A DNA stretch of 64,000 nt from Prunus persica (Eukaryota; Streptophyta; Magnoliopsida; Rosales; Rosaceae), in contig NC_034009.1 in the NCBI RefSeq assembly GCF_000346465.2, positions 9,673,401-9,737,400 on the forward strand. Reading direction: 5' to 3'. A program made the position numbers and the translations under genes. The notes beneath the pieces were generated by a model. That model saw only the letters and a program-made list of their open reading frames with translations. It had not been told where the DNA came from and did not search any database. Of the stretch, positions 32,963 through 44,910 are shown in pieces (within the stretch, counting starts at the first letter, position 1; each line of letters begins with the position of its first letter).

Positions 32963-35900
32963 TCAGGTTGGAGCAAAGATGTCACGCATGCCCAACTTGT
33001 CAAGCAAGTTGAGGAAGATACTGGTAGAAACAGCTTTCGTAAGAACATCGGCTAACTGATACTCAGAACTGATGAACGGGAAGTAAACAATCTTCGCATC
33101 CAACTTCTCTTTAATGAAATTTCGATCAACCTCCACATGTTTCATACGATCATGTTACACCGAGTTATGGGCAATTGCAATTGCAGCCTTATTGTCACAA
33201 TATAAATCCATGGGTTTATGTGGCCCAAAACCAAGATCTCTCAATAATCTCCTCAACCATAGTAACTCACATATGCCTTGAGCTATCCCACGATACTTGG
33301 CCTCAGCACTAGACCGAGACACCACTTTTTGTTTCTTACTTCTCCAAGTAATAAGGTTACCACCGACAAACATGAAATACCCAGACATAGAACGCCTATC
33401 AGTGACTGAACCAGCCCAGTCAGCATTTGTATACCCTTCCACATCTGTATGTATTTAGAAATCAGCAACCCCTTGCCAGGAGTTACTTTCAGATACCTTA
33501 AAATAAGTGTCACTGCCCCCATATGATCTTCACTAGGAGAATGCATAAACTGACTCACTATACTCACAGCATATACAATGTCAGGACGGGTATGAGCTAA
33601 ATAAATCAACTTTCACACAAGCCGTTGATAACGCACTTTATCAGTATGAACTTGATCAGGATATAACCTCAACTTATGATTCTACTCACTAAGGGTATTA
33701 ATTGGTTTACAATCTAACATTCCAGTTTCTGCAAGTAAATCCAAAACATACTTTCTTTGGGACAGAAAGATACCATGTTTACACCTGGCAACTTCAATCC
33801 CAAGAAAGTACTTTAAATCACCCAATGATTTCATCTTAAACTTTGAAGCCAGATACTTATAAAGACTTTGCATTTCTGCCTGATCATCTCCAGTCACAAT
33901 CATATCATCAACATAAATAATTAAAGCCGTCAATTTACCTTTGTGATGCCTTAGAAACAAAGTATGATCTGAGTTACTTTGCACACACCTAAATTTCTTC
34001 ATAGATGTAGCAAATCTTCCAAACTACGCTCTTTAAGACTACTTCAATCCATACAAGGACTTCCACAACTTACATACAACACCCTCCTTAGAGGTCATAG
34101 GAATACCAGGAGGGAGATCCATGTAAATCCCTTCCTGGAGGTCACCATGTAGAAATGCATTTTTGACATCAAACTACAATAAGGGTCAATCATGGTTAGC
34201 AGTAAGGGATAAAAGCACACGCACAGTATTGAGCTTTGCCACTGGAGCAAAGGTCTCCAAATAATCCACTCCATAGGTCTGAGTACACCATTTTGCTACC
34301 AATCTAGCCTTGTAACGATCAATGGAACCATCAACCTTATGCTTCAAAGTAAACACTCATCTGCACCCAACTGCTTTCTTCTCTCGTGGCAAAGGAACTA
34401 AATCTCATGTCTTATTCTTGTTCAAGGCATCCATTCATTTGGGGTTAGATAGAGCATCCTGCAGCTTAGTTGGCACACATACACTAGATAATTGACACAA
34501 ATATGATGCATATGACTTAGATAAACGATGAGTTGTCACATAATGGCTAATAGGATATTTAGATTTGGCATGTATATCAGGAGAATATTGTAATTTGGGT
34601 TTCCCACAAGTAGTTCGTGAGGGTAATTTATAAGTAGACACAGACAGATCATCAGAAATTACCTCACTTGACTCAGTATCATGATTTGACTGGGGCAATG
34701 GCAGGGTAGATGGGGTCTTGTATCAAACTCATCTTTACAAGAAACATAAGGAACATCATCAGTTAACCCAGGTGACCGGTCGTCATCATCTTGGCGAACG
34801 ATCGCTTCGTAGCCGAAAGCATCAACTTCAGGATCATACCCAGGAGACTGGTCGTGACCATCCTGGTGACCAGTCATGTCGAAGACTATAGCATCATCTT
34901 CTGCTCTAGACCTGTGCGTCCTGTCACTATCTGATGGGCAACCAATTATTTTCTCTCCTATATCACAATTTGTACTATCCTCGCCAACATCCTTACGTCC
35001 AAGATGCTGCAATCCGAGACTCTCCAATTTACTTCCCTTCTCCCCTTGAATTGGAGAGGAGGGAGAAACATAATACGGTACCTCTTCATGGAAAGTTACA
35101 TACTAAGTAACATGCACTTTCTGAGTAGGAAGATGATAGCATTTATAACCTTTTTGAGTAGTAGAATAACCAATGAAGACACAGCAAAGAGCACATGGAT
35201 CCAGTTTACTCCATTGATGGGAGTAGACACGGACGTAGGCAACACACCCAAACACCTTTGGAGGCAACTTAGAGACAGAGACCAGAGAAGTATGGGCACA
35301 CAACACATCAAGTAGAGTCTTGAAATCAAGAACTTGACTAGGAGTACGGTTAATCAAATAGGCCGCGGCTAAAACACTATGGCCCCAAAGATAATGGGGA
35401 ACAAAAATGTCTATCATAAGGGAGTAGACAACTTCAAGTAACTGACGATTCTTGCATTCAGACACATCATTCTACTGAGGAGTGAATGGAGTGGTAGTTT
35501 GGTGAATAATGCCTTGATTACGGAAGAAATGGGTTAAGGTATTATCCATATATTCACCTCCGTTATCAGTCCGAAACACTTTGATTCAAACATGAAACTG
35601 AGTAGACATCATGGCACAAAATTTCGGAAGAATATAAGCAACATCATGTTCACTCTTCAGCTAATACACCCAGGTTAAGCGAGTGCAGTCATCAATAAAG
35701 GTAACAAACCAACGGAAACCATTAGAAGTCACACGAGCAAGGCCCATACATCCGAATGCACTAACTCAAAAGGCAATGCATCTTTATTCTTACTTAAGGG
35801 AAGAATAGTACGGTGGCTCTTAACCATTACACAAGTCTCACATTTGAAGCTAGACTCAACACATGAACGAAATAACAAAGGAAACAATTGTTTAAGATAA

Positions 35901-37145
35901 CCAAACGACGGATGTCCCAAGTGACGATGCCACAATCAAAGTTGTTGTTTTTCTTTGACACTGCCACTCTGAACTTTATTATCAACACAATCACGAACTG
36001 CTGCAGCCGGTAACGTTAAGTAATATAACCCCCTTATCCGTTTATCATGCCCAATCATCTTGTAAGTCCTGAGATCCTAAAAAGATCAATGGGTAGAATA
36101 GAAAGTAGTAGACGCGTTAAGTGTATCAAGCAAACGACCAACAGATAATAAATTGCAACGAATATTATGAACCAAAAGTGCACAGGACAAGGGTAAAAAA
36201 GGGGTGAGGTGGATGGTACCTTCGTCGGTACAGGGGAAGGTAAACCATTAGCACTAGGAATATAGGAGTCACGAGGGGTATGAGACAACTCATCAAACAG
36301 ATTAATATCACAAGTCATATGATCAGAAGCACTAGTGCCAATTATCCAAGTATTAGAGCCCACACCTGACATAGTCTCAGAAGAACACAAATTTGCAGAC
36401 AGGGCTTGGGGATTGGCCTTGTCTTGGGTCATAGTGCAAGCGGCATTGAGACCGTACATACAAGCTTTATAGTCAGCAAACTAATCAGGGTAACCATGCT
36501 CATGGCATAAGCTTTTAGAGGAGGCGGGACAGGATTGAGGGAAAGAATTCGGCTACGGACACCATCATATGGTGGATCAATTCTTCCAAGAAAATCATAA
36601 ACTCGATCGTCTTCAATTTCCTTTTTACAACAAGCCACATCAGCAGAACAACTAACTTCATTTGGACGCAGACAATCAATCTCCTGCCATATAGCATGGA
36701 GTTTTTCATAAAACACTTTCACAGATTCACCATTCTCACATGTAAGTATGGACTGCAGTCGGAGTGGAAACAACCGAAAACTATTCTGAGTCACAGTATA
36801 GGTTTTTCGAGCGGCCTCCCATATATCAAAAGCAGTAGCACCATGTTCAAACAAGGCACGAACTAGTTTAGTTATGGAATTGAGAAGCCATGACTGCATC
36901 AAGCAATTATCTTCTTCCTATTCGGCATAGGCAGCGGAGCCTGGAGACGGAGCAGGCTTCTTCCCATTGATCCAATTTGCCATACGACGACCAGTAATCG
37001 TAATGCGTGCACCACGAGACCAAGAGACATAATTGGAGTCATCCAATTTGTCAGAAGTAATAGGGGTAGAGTAATTACGCAAGAGAAGTTCCTCATTCAT
37101 TTCAGACGTACTAGAACGCACCACAACTTTGGAAGCATCACCCAT
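32963..37145 (-). pseudogene. Copia gag-pol, broken
   Basis: Reading leftward, Gag starts at 37145 (MGDASKVVVRSSTSEMNEEL), with a stop near 36918. It continues through the Gag core to 36429. The protease motif reads WIIGTSASDHMT where WIIDSGASDHMT is usual, so the catalytic Asp is lost. The pre-integrase segment is at 35729-35935 (WHRHLGHPS). The integrase C-terminal part is at 35103-35465. Reverse transcriptase with YVDDM is at 33682-34002, and RNase H (NADWAG, SSAEAKY) at 33155-33442. Many stops and frameshifts separate these blocks. It is non-functional. It belongs to the same broad Copia group as the element at 26367-30713, judging from shared phrases in RT and RNase H. Confidence 0.92.
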
Positions 37146-37346
37146 GATAGCAGCGGAAACACAACACGAAGCAGATACGACAAACACAGCACAGACACGG
37201 GCACAGCAGAAACACAACACAAAGCAGATACCACAAACAAAGCACAAGCAAGGGCACAAGAGAAAACCCTAAAAGAAATTAGGGCACACAGTAGAAAAAC
37301 GAGTAGGCACAACACACAGGTCACCAGAAAGTTGGCTTTGATGCCA

Positions 37347-37553
37347 AGTCAAACAATATGGGTAGAATATTTTCGGGTTGTATTTCATCCTCCAAAAGGT
37401 GGTATTTATAATAACATGTTACAAACCCTAGTAGGGTTATACTAGGAAATAAGATAAAGTCTTAATTACATAATATCTATATAAAAAGGAAATAAATAGA
37501 ATCCTAATATACTAGGAAGTAAATCTCCTAATTACACTAGGATCTCGCTAACA
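37347..37553 (-). repeat. 5' LTR of minus-strand Copia
   Basis: It is 207 bp; the minus strand starts TGTTAGCGAGATCC and ends GTTTGACT next to the primer site. Confidence 0.92.
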
Positions 37554-37558
37554 GTTTA

Positions 37559-37960
37559 GGGGGTTCTTTTAACTTCTCCTCATCATTTTTGAACGGAATA
37601 ATATACTGCCTGATTAATGTATACTTGAAATCCTTCCATTTCTTTCTTGCCCTCTTGCCCTACAACATATACCATTTCAACATCTTCCCAAATCTGCTGC
37701 TTTGTATCATTGGGCAATTCAGTACATTTCTTGTCCACAAGATGGACTCTGGTGCATGCTAACACCCCAATATAGGATTGTATCTCAACAGTTGTTGAGG
37801 CATGTGGTCTCCTTCTTTTATTGTACTCGACAAGAAGTTTTATTTTTTGGATTTTTCTCTTCATAACATGGATTATTGTGTTTATAACACGATCGACTTG
37901 ACTATGCCTCCTCATCAAATGTAGTTGTGCTATTTGGTTCTTTCTTAGCTGATGAAGCAA
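37559..37960 (-). pseudogene. TNPA-like CACTA protein, upstream exon
   Basis: The longest frame covers 37583-37960 and includes LVEYNKRRRPHA, YIGVLACTRV and DKKCTELPNDTKQQIWEDVE, which fits plant En/Spm-type proteins of Pfam PF03004. After a frame change near 37610 the sequence continues as IIPFKNDEEKLKEPPK up to the Copia insertion. TNPA-type proteins bind the subterminal CGACGG-type motifs and help TNP2 excise the element. The copy A equivalent (1275-1534) is cut by another CACTA. Confidence 0.7.
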
Positions 37961-40900
37961 ATCTTATCGTCTTCAAGGACTCAGTTTGAGCCGATTTCTC
38001 TTCCCTAATTTGAGCTTTTGAAACTTAAAGCTATTTACTTTCATTTTATTTTATTTTTCAAACTAACCTTCTTACTTTGAGCGTTTGAAACTTGAAGCTC
38101 CTTACTTTGATTTTTTATTTTTATTTTTTTCAAAAACTAGCCTCCTTACTTTGGGCTTTAGAAATCATGGTTACAGAGAAATATAACCTGCAAGTGAAAA
38201 TATTTTAGATTTTCAAAGAATAAAAACAACGATTATTGGAAAACACTAACGTAGTATATTGGTTTCGATTCTCCTTATCCTTACTTTTATCACGGTGATA
38301 GTTAATTACCGTCGTGGTGTGATAATTCAAACGACGTAAATAAAAACCACCGTCGTCTTATTAAGAGTAAAATACATAAATAAAAAATAAAAACATTACC
38401 ACCACTACCAAAAAGCTTCCTATAACGAAGATTACACAAATAAATGCAAATGTAGAGAGAGTGAGAGACATTGTCGTACTAATATTATTCAAAATAAAGA
38501 AAGAAGATGGTATTTGAAAACAGACTCGTGTTTCTAGACACTTTCGTTCTTGGTCTGTATATTTTATCAAACTTAAAAATAAGTAAAATGATTTTCACAA
38601 AAAAAAAAACAAAAACAAAAAATGATTTTCATACCAAAAAAAAAAAAGGAAAAAAGAAAGTGAGAAATGGTAACCTTTGGCGTGCAATGAAAGTTTGCTT
38701 TTCATGTTGGGAGATTCTGAGACGAAGATGAGAATGAGAGGAGGAGAGGAAGATGACAAGATTCAGAGACACCGCTTTGGGAGGGAAAACTGAGAGGAGA
38801 GTGAAATATTTTCTTGAGTTGGGAAAAAGTAAAATTTTAGGTCAGGTAAGGCAAAAGTTAATATAGAAATGCAGCGTTTCATAAGACGACACATTTTATA
38901 AAAATTGCCCTAGTATGGAGGTTCATACAACGAGATACATGTAGAAACCACCATGGTTGATTATAATATCACACGACTTTGAGTACTCCGAAATCGACGT
39001 AGTTAGGTACAATTTTACACGACATAAATGTATTTCTAAGGCCATGGTATATTAAATTAATATGATGCTTATTATGAAATTAGCGACGTGGATTCCTATA
39101 ATATTACACAGCACTATTAAAGACGAGACCGCCGTGGTTAGGTACAAAAACTCCTATGCTATATTCTACAATAACGACGTTGTAAACCAACGTTTTCAAC
39201 AACCGTTTATTTATGGAAAACATCGTGGTATATTAAGACGTCGATGCCCTTATACGATGATAGTTATATTCATAGCGCCGTTGTACAGCTTTATTACGAC
39301 ACTATTTATATATAGCGTCGTCTTATTCCACTTCAAATAGGATAACACCTTAGACGACAGTACTTATATGGGATACAGCGTTGTAAATACGTTTGACGAC
39401 GCAAGCAAAAAGGCACTGATGTCTTACAAAACAAAATGATTAGGTGGGTTTTGCTTTTCCTGGGATTCGAACGCATGTGATCAAGGATGTAATTGACCCA
39501 AAAAAGAACAAGAAACCGGCATCCTTTCAATATACCCTAAACCCTAAATTCTTTATTTTACAAAAATTGTTTAAAAAATACACAAGTATGAGAAAAATAA
39601 ACCGAAAAATGCAACGGACTCCTTAAGACAGTGCCTTCGATATTAGAGGGCTAAAAATTAGGATTTCATATAATTGAATTTATTTCCACCAATGGATCAC
39701 ACAAACCTTAGGGTTATGTTAGGAAACCATAAGTACTATTGTGCTTTGTCTAGAAACAGTTTTGAGTTTTAGTTGTCATTTTAAATTTTTATAACTAAAA
39801 TTAAAATTTTCAAAGCTCTAGGGGGGAAGACAATCTATCAATGAGTGTATAGCAGTTTTTGATGTATATTTTGAATTTTTTTAAATATCAGGAATTAAAT
39901 ATAATAAAAAATATATTAATGAGAAATGACACGTGGCAAGTGCTCATAGGCTTACTCTTGCATTTTCGACGCATGTTGCAATAGCAAATTCAGAGAGCGA
40001 GATGGGATATTAACTACATTAAAACATATTGGTAATTAAGTGGAATACGATGTTGTAGGTTTGTACAACGGCGTCTTTTATCTATATCTCACCGTTGTAG
40101 TCCCCTACGACGCCAACAGGTGGTATAGACTGACGTTGTTCAAAATGACCACATCATTGTATATGTAATTCCCGCCGTCATAGAACCTTAAGACAGCTTG
40201 TAGTTGTCAAAAGCAACGTTGTTTTGCGTGATGACATCGTTGATTATGTAATTATCGTCGTCGTAATCAGTTAAAACGTCGATAGATTGGTAAAGATCGA
40301 CATTATTTGGAGTCACGACGATGTCAGTTATCTATTTACTGTCGTTGTAGTCCGTTAAGGCGTTTGTATGTATCTACTACCATCGTCGTTTGGGAATTAA
40401 TATGAATTATTGCTTTACTTAAAAATTAGGCAAGTAAGGTGGAAAATTAGTGGGACCCATTTAGATGTAAAGATAAATTGGGTTCAATTGGGGTTGTTCA
40501 TGCTTTCTTTCACTTTCACTTTTCACTTAGAGTTCCAATTGGAAATCAAGTCGCATACTTCTGGCCCTTGGTTGCCGTCGTCACTTCAGGCCTTGGCTCT
40601 CTCTCACCTTTCTAAAGGTCCGGATTTGGGTGGGAGGCAATAATTTGAATGTTAGTATGTATGTGTCTCTCTCATCTCTCTGAAGGTCTGGATTGATGAC
40701 ACATACATCACCAATATTGAAAATATTGTCTTTCTCAAATTGGTGGTTCGATTGTGATGAGGAACGCTCATTTAGTACATAGCTTTCATTGGTACGATTT
40801 CATATCTTTTGGGATCTCATTTGCCTTTCTCTGACGATTTCATTTAGTACATTTAGTAAATAAGCCTAAAAATTATATTGCAGACGACATTTTTATATAA

Positions 40901-41898
40901 ACTGTTGTGTTTTTACATATTACATGTAATTTTGTTGATCTACCATCGTTTGTTTGACCATAAAATAAATCTTTAAAAAGCAATACACAGACGACAGTAG
41001 TTACAAAACGGTCGTCGTATAACGGAAATACTGATGACGTTATTTCCAACAACCGTCATCGTCGGCTAAAAACCCCAGAAATTAAATCTTAAAAGGCAAT
41101 ACAAATTTCAGACGACAGTAGTTACAAAACAACCATCGTATAACCGAAATACAAACGACGGTATTTCCAATTACCGTCGTCATGGGCTATAAAAACACAG
41201 AAATTAAATCTTAAATTTAGACTTTTACTTTCTTCTCATACGTCATGAATTTATTTTTACGGCGGTGGTATATTAAATTAATACGGCACTTATTACGAAA
41301 TTAGCAATGTGGATTCCTATAATATTATACGACGCTCATTACACCATGGTTAGGTACAATAAACTCAAACACTATATTCTACAATAACGACATGGTAAAT
41401 TACATTTACCACGACCGTTTATTTACAAAGACACATTGTAAAATAGTCAAAGAGCGACATGGATATGTTTAAATTTAGGCGTCGTTATGCTGTTGGTTGA
41501 CTATAACTTTACAAGAAAGTAATTTTATAACTACCATCGTAGTATAAGAGAACTTCATACGACGTCATGACGACAATTATCTTCGTGGTTAAGTACAAGT
41601 TAACACGGCTGCAGTCTAGGTAAAACGTCGTCTTTAATGTCTATGTCGGTAGCTTTATACCTACTATTGTTGTTTAGGGTTAAGTGTCATAATTGGAAAT
41701 AACATGTTTCATAAGACAACGCTTTTTAAGTTTGAGGCATCGTGTTTTAAAGATACCATGTCGGATCTGAATTTTTGAGATGTTTAAGTTATTGGTCCAT
41801 TGCGGTTTTCTATTACCATCGTCTTTCTAAACGCAACGACGGTATTTATTTCTTCCGTCGTTGTTTCACTACCGTCTTTTTTCATTTTTGTAGTAGTG
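37961..41898. repeat. CACTA subterminal region, 5' side (copy B)
   Basis: Repeated CGACGG/CCGTCG inverted motifs become denser toward the terminus at 41898 (ATTTTTGTAGTAGTG). It is nearly identical to 1535-5482. A run of CCCTAAA units occurs near 39535. It contains no gene beyond the adjoining TNPA-like exon; short frames here are repeat translations. Confidence 0.8.
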
Positions 41899-42202
41899 AT
41901 GTTAATATATAATAGTAGAAACTAGAAAGAAATTCAAAACCTGTTAAATGACAGAGCTCAAGAAAAGAAGTAAACAGAAAGCAAAACATAAGACAAGCCT
42001 TGCAAGCATGGTCCTCACGTTTCAATTTTCAACCAAATGCAAATGAGAAAAAAAGAAAAAAATGTCTGAATTTGAATTTTTGGTATGTAGGCCAACTATT
42101 GCTCTGTAAGAAACAAAGAGTACACAGAGGTGAGTGACTGGACGTCAAAATTTAAGTCCATCTCACACACTGTAAATAACTTGTCATGGACGTCGTAGCT
42201 AG

Positions 42203-42643
42203 TAGGAGTGGGTACAATCCAATTCGGTCCGATTTTAGTGAAAACAATTATAAAACTAACTGATTTGGTTTGAACTGATTCCGATTCGGTCCAGTTTTGG
42301 ACTAGATTAGTATTATTATTTTTAATTATTTTTCTATATAAATTCCAATTAAAATTTTATTTTTTGGGCTTGAAAAACAAATAAAGGGCTTGGAGTTGGG
42401 CTTGATCGCTTGGAAGAGCTTTTTGCGCTTGAAGAAAGATTAGGCTTGGAGAAAAAATTGGGTTTGGGCTAATATTATATAAATAAATAATATGTATTTA
42501 AGCTGATTTAGTTCCCTTTTTTTACTACAAGAATTGGAATTGGAATCGGACCAAATCGGTCCAGTTCGGTTTTTGGTCAACTAGGTTTTTTCTGTCCAAT
42601 TCAGCTCAGTTTTTTGATTTTCCGATTTGAATGCCCACCTCTA
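42203..42643. mobile_element. hAT-type MITE, copy B
   Basis: Same element as 5787-6227, same length (441 bp), here with an exact 8-bp target duplication GTAGCTAG (42195-42202 and 42644-42651). Confidence 0.85.
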
Positions 42644-43009
42644 GTAGCTAGCATGGAAAAACAAAGATAAAAACAAAAACAAAAAAACCTTATCACCGCA
42701 GTTTTAGCAAGGGAAAAAATAGAGGGGGGAGAGAAAAAAAAAATTAAACTTGTCAATGGGCAGTGGCAACCTATTGCCATGATGGGGAATCTTTTACTCC
42801 TTGATGAGGAAGGCTAGAAACAGTAATATACAAATAGAATAGACTCTTTCAATAGAGCATTTGGAGCACTTTCTGAAAGATTGTTCGGAAAGTATTTAGC
42901 TGGAGCCATCCATGTGTTCCACCACACACCATCGTTGTTGGGAGGGTTTTATAATTGCTTTGGCGTACATAGGGAAAGACTTGGGATTTTAAAAAGGGGT
43001 GGGTTAAAT

Positions 43010-44222
43010 GGGTTCTTTAGTTTTAACCCATAAAAAACTTAACTAATTTGGAAGAAAGATACTGAATTTTGCTTAATTAATATAAAACCAAAGCCACCTA
43101 ATTTTACCAAAAGGACATCCAACAACACTAAAATTACTACATGTGCCATTGTGCTTAACTGTCAAATACAATTTATTTAATTATAAACCAAAACTTAAAA
43201 CTGTCAAAACGACATAACATTCCCACAAAACACAACACAAAACGACACTACTCAGATTTAATCACTTCAAAAACTGGTTTCGCGCGACCTTTCGTCTCTC
43301 ACTCCAAAAACGCAACCGACGAGCAGAAACGAAGACGAGAACGAGCAGAAACGAAGACGACGAGAACGGCGACGAGCAACGACGACGAGCAACGACGACG
43401 AGCAAAGACCACCAACGACGACCGAAGCTAAACCGTAAGAAAATGAATCAGTACTCTCTTCGATTTTAGGTTTTACACCGACGAAGGTTACAGTACTGTT
43501 TCTTCCTTTTGATTTCTGGTTGTTTGTCTTCGATTTTGAACCAGAATTATCACATTCCCATAAACCCTAGCGAATCAATTTCAGAGTTCTTTTTGCTAGG
43601 GTTTATGGGAATGTGATAACTGCTCATGAATTTACATGTGTTTTGATATTAGTTTTAGCTACTGTCTTTGCATTTTGATTTCTGGTTGTTTGTACTAAAT
43701 TTTGAACCAGAAACTGCATTGCAGTTTCTGGTTCCATAATCCAATTTCAGAGTTCTTTTTGCTAGGGTTTATGGGAATGTGATAACTGCTAATGATTTAA
43801 ATGTGTTTTGATATTAGTTTTAGCTACTGTCTTTGCATTTTGATTTCTGGTTGTTTGTCTTTGATTTTGACCAGAAACTGCATTGCAGTGTCTGGTTCCA
43901 TAATTCAGTTTCAGATTGCTTTTTGCTAGGGTTTATGGGAATGTAATAACTGCTCATGAAATTAAATGTGTTTTGATATTCGTTTTAGCTACTGTTCTTG
44001 CCTTTTTGATTTCTGGTTGTTTGTAGCAAATTTTGAACCAGAAACTGCAATGCAGTTTCTGGTTCCATAATTCAATTTCAGAGTGCTTTTTGCTAGGGTT
44101 TATGGGAATGTGATAACTGCTCATGAATTTAAATGTGTTTTGATATTAGTTTTAGCTACTGTTTTTGCCTTTTGGTTTCTTTTCACATCAAATTTTGAGC
44201 AGCAGTTTCTGGTTGTTTGTTG
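43010..44222 (+). repeat. Left long terminal inverted repeat of MULE
   Basis: The outer part includes (GACGAGCAACGA)-like repeats at 43315-43410. A splice donor (CC/GTAAG) near 43436 suggests a leader intron for the Ulp1-like gene. Four tandem units of about 165 bp follow (GCTAGGGTTTATGGGAATG at 43595, 43761, 43925 and 44092), most holding a CAGAAACTGCA/TGCAGTTTCTG palindrome. The inverse occurs at 51930-52877. Confidence 0.85.
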
Positions 44223-44260
44223 CAGATTTTGACCACAAAAACTGCAGTGCATATCACAAA

Positions 44261-44879
44261 ATGGAACAAGAAATGTCATCACAAAAGAATGAAGCTGAAA
44301 ACCAACCAAAGCGCAGAATCAAAACGATGGCTCAAAGGATCAAAACAAAGCCAAAGCCAAACTATGATCGGAAAGCAAAGCACCCGGACTATGTCCAATT
44401 TCGGTGCAATGCCTATGCTTTCAACAGCATCATTAGAGACATAAAGGACAAGCTCAATGAAAGGCAGAAGAAGCTTCTCAAGAAAACCCCTTTCTGGAAC
44501 TTGATCGAGCTGTTTTACCGCCAGAGAATTGACATGAATAACATGAATAAGTCGGACATTGACTTAGCACAGCTGCTCAAGACATTTGATCCGGATACAA
44601 AGTCCTTCAAATTTGGAACCAAATCATTCCAAATCACAAGCAATGCAGTAACTCAGATTCTAGGACTGCCAAATGAAGGCAAATCTGTCAAACTTGTCAA
44701 TGATAGGTACACTGCTACCTTCAGAACAAGGCACTTTGGAGAAAAGGGAAAACCTTCAAAAAACCAGGTAGAAGCAGAATTACAAAAGACAATTGCCTTG
44801 GCAAACCAACAGAAGAAAGAAAAGGCAAAGACAGAGCAAAAGAAAAAAACGAACAAAGGAAAAGAAAGGAAAGAAGCTG

Positions 44880-44910
<31 letters not shown>

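Larger units (their letters stand above)
32760..37553 (-). mobile_element. Copia retrotransposon, minus strand, decayed
   Basis: The target duplication is GTTTA (32755-32759 and 37554-37558). LTRs are 32760-32955 and 37347-37553 and begin TGTTAGC on the minus strand. The primer site beside the right LTR reads TGGCATCAAAGCC on the minus strand; the polypurine tract GAGGGGGAG is beside the left LTR. It inserted in the TNPA-like gene of the CACTA. The length is 4794 bp with recognisable but broken gag-pol. Confidence 0.94.
12638..41898 (-). mobile_element. CACTA (En/Spm) element of copy B, heavily nested
   Basis: The right (5') terminus at 41898 ends GTAGTAGTG and is the same terminus as 5482 in copy A. 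Reading leftward it holds CGACGG subterminal repeats (37961-41898), a TNPA-like gene split by a Copia (37960 to about 32440), then TNP2 (19156-14379) and another CGACGG-repeat block (14230-12638). No CACTACTAC terminus is visible on the left, where the repeats run up to the PME stop codon, so that end looks deleted or lost at the duplication junction. Later insertions (15107-16427, 19879-31253, 32760-37553) make up much of the span. The span might contain parts of two related CACTA elements, because 31480-32100 is a diverged copy of 39425-40010. Confidence 0.75.
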
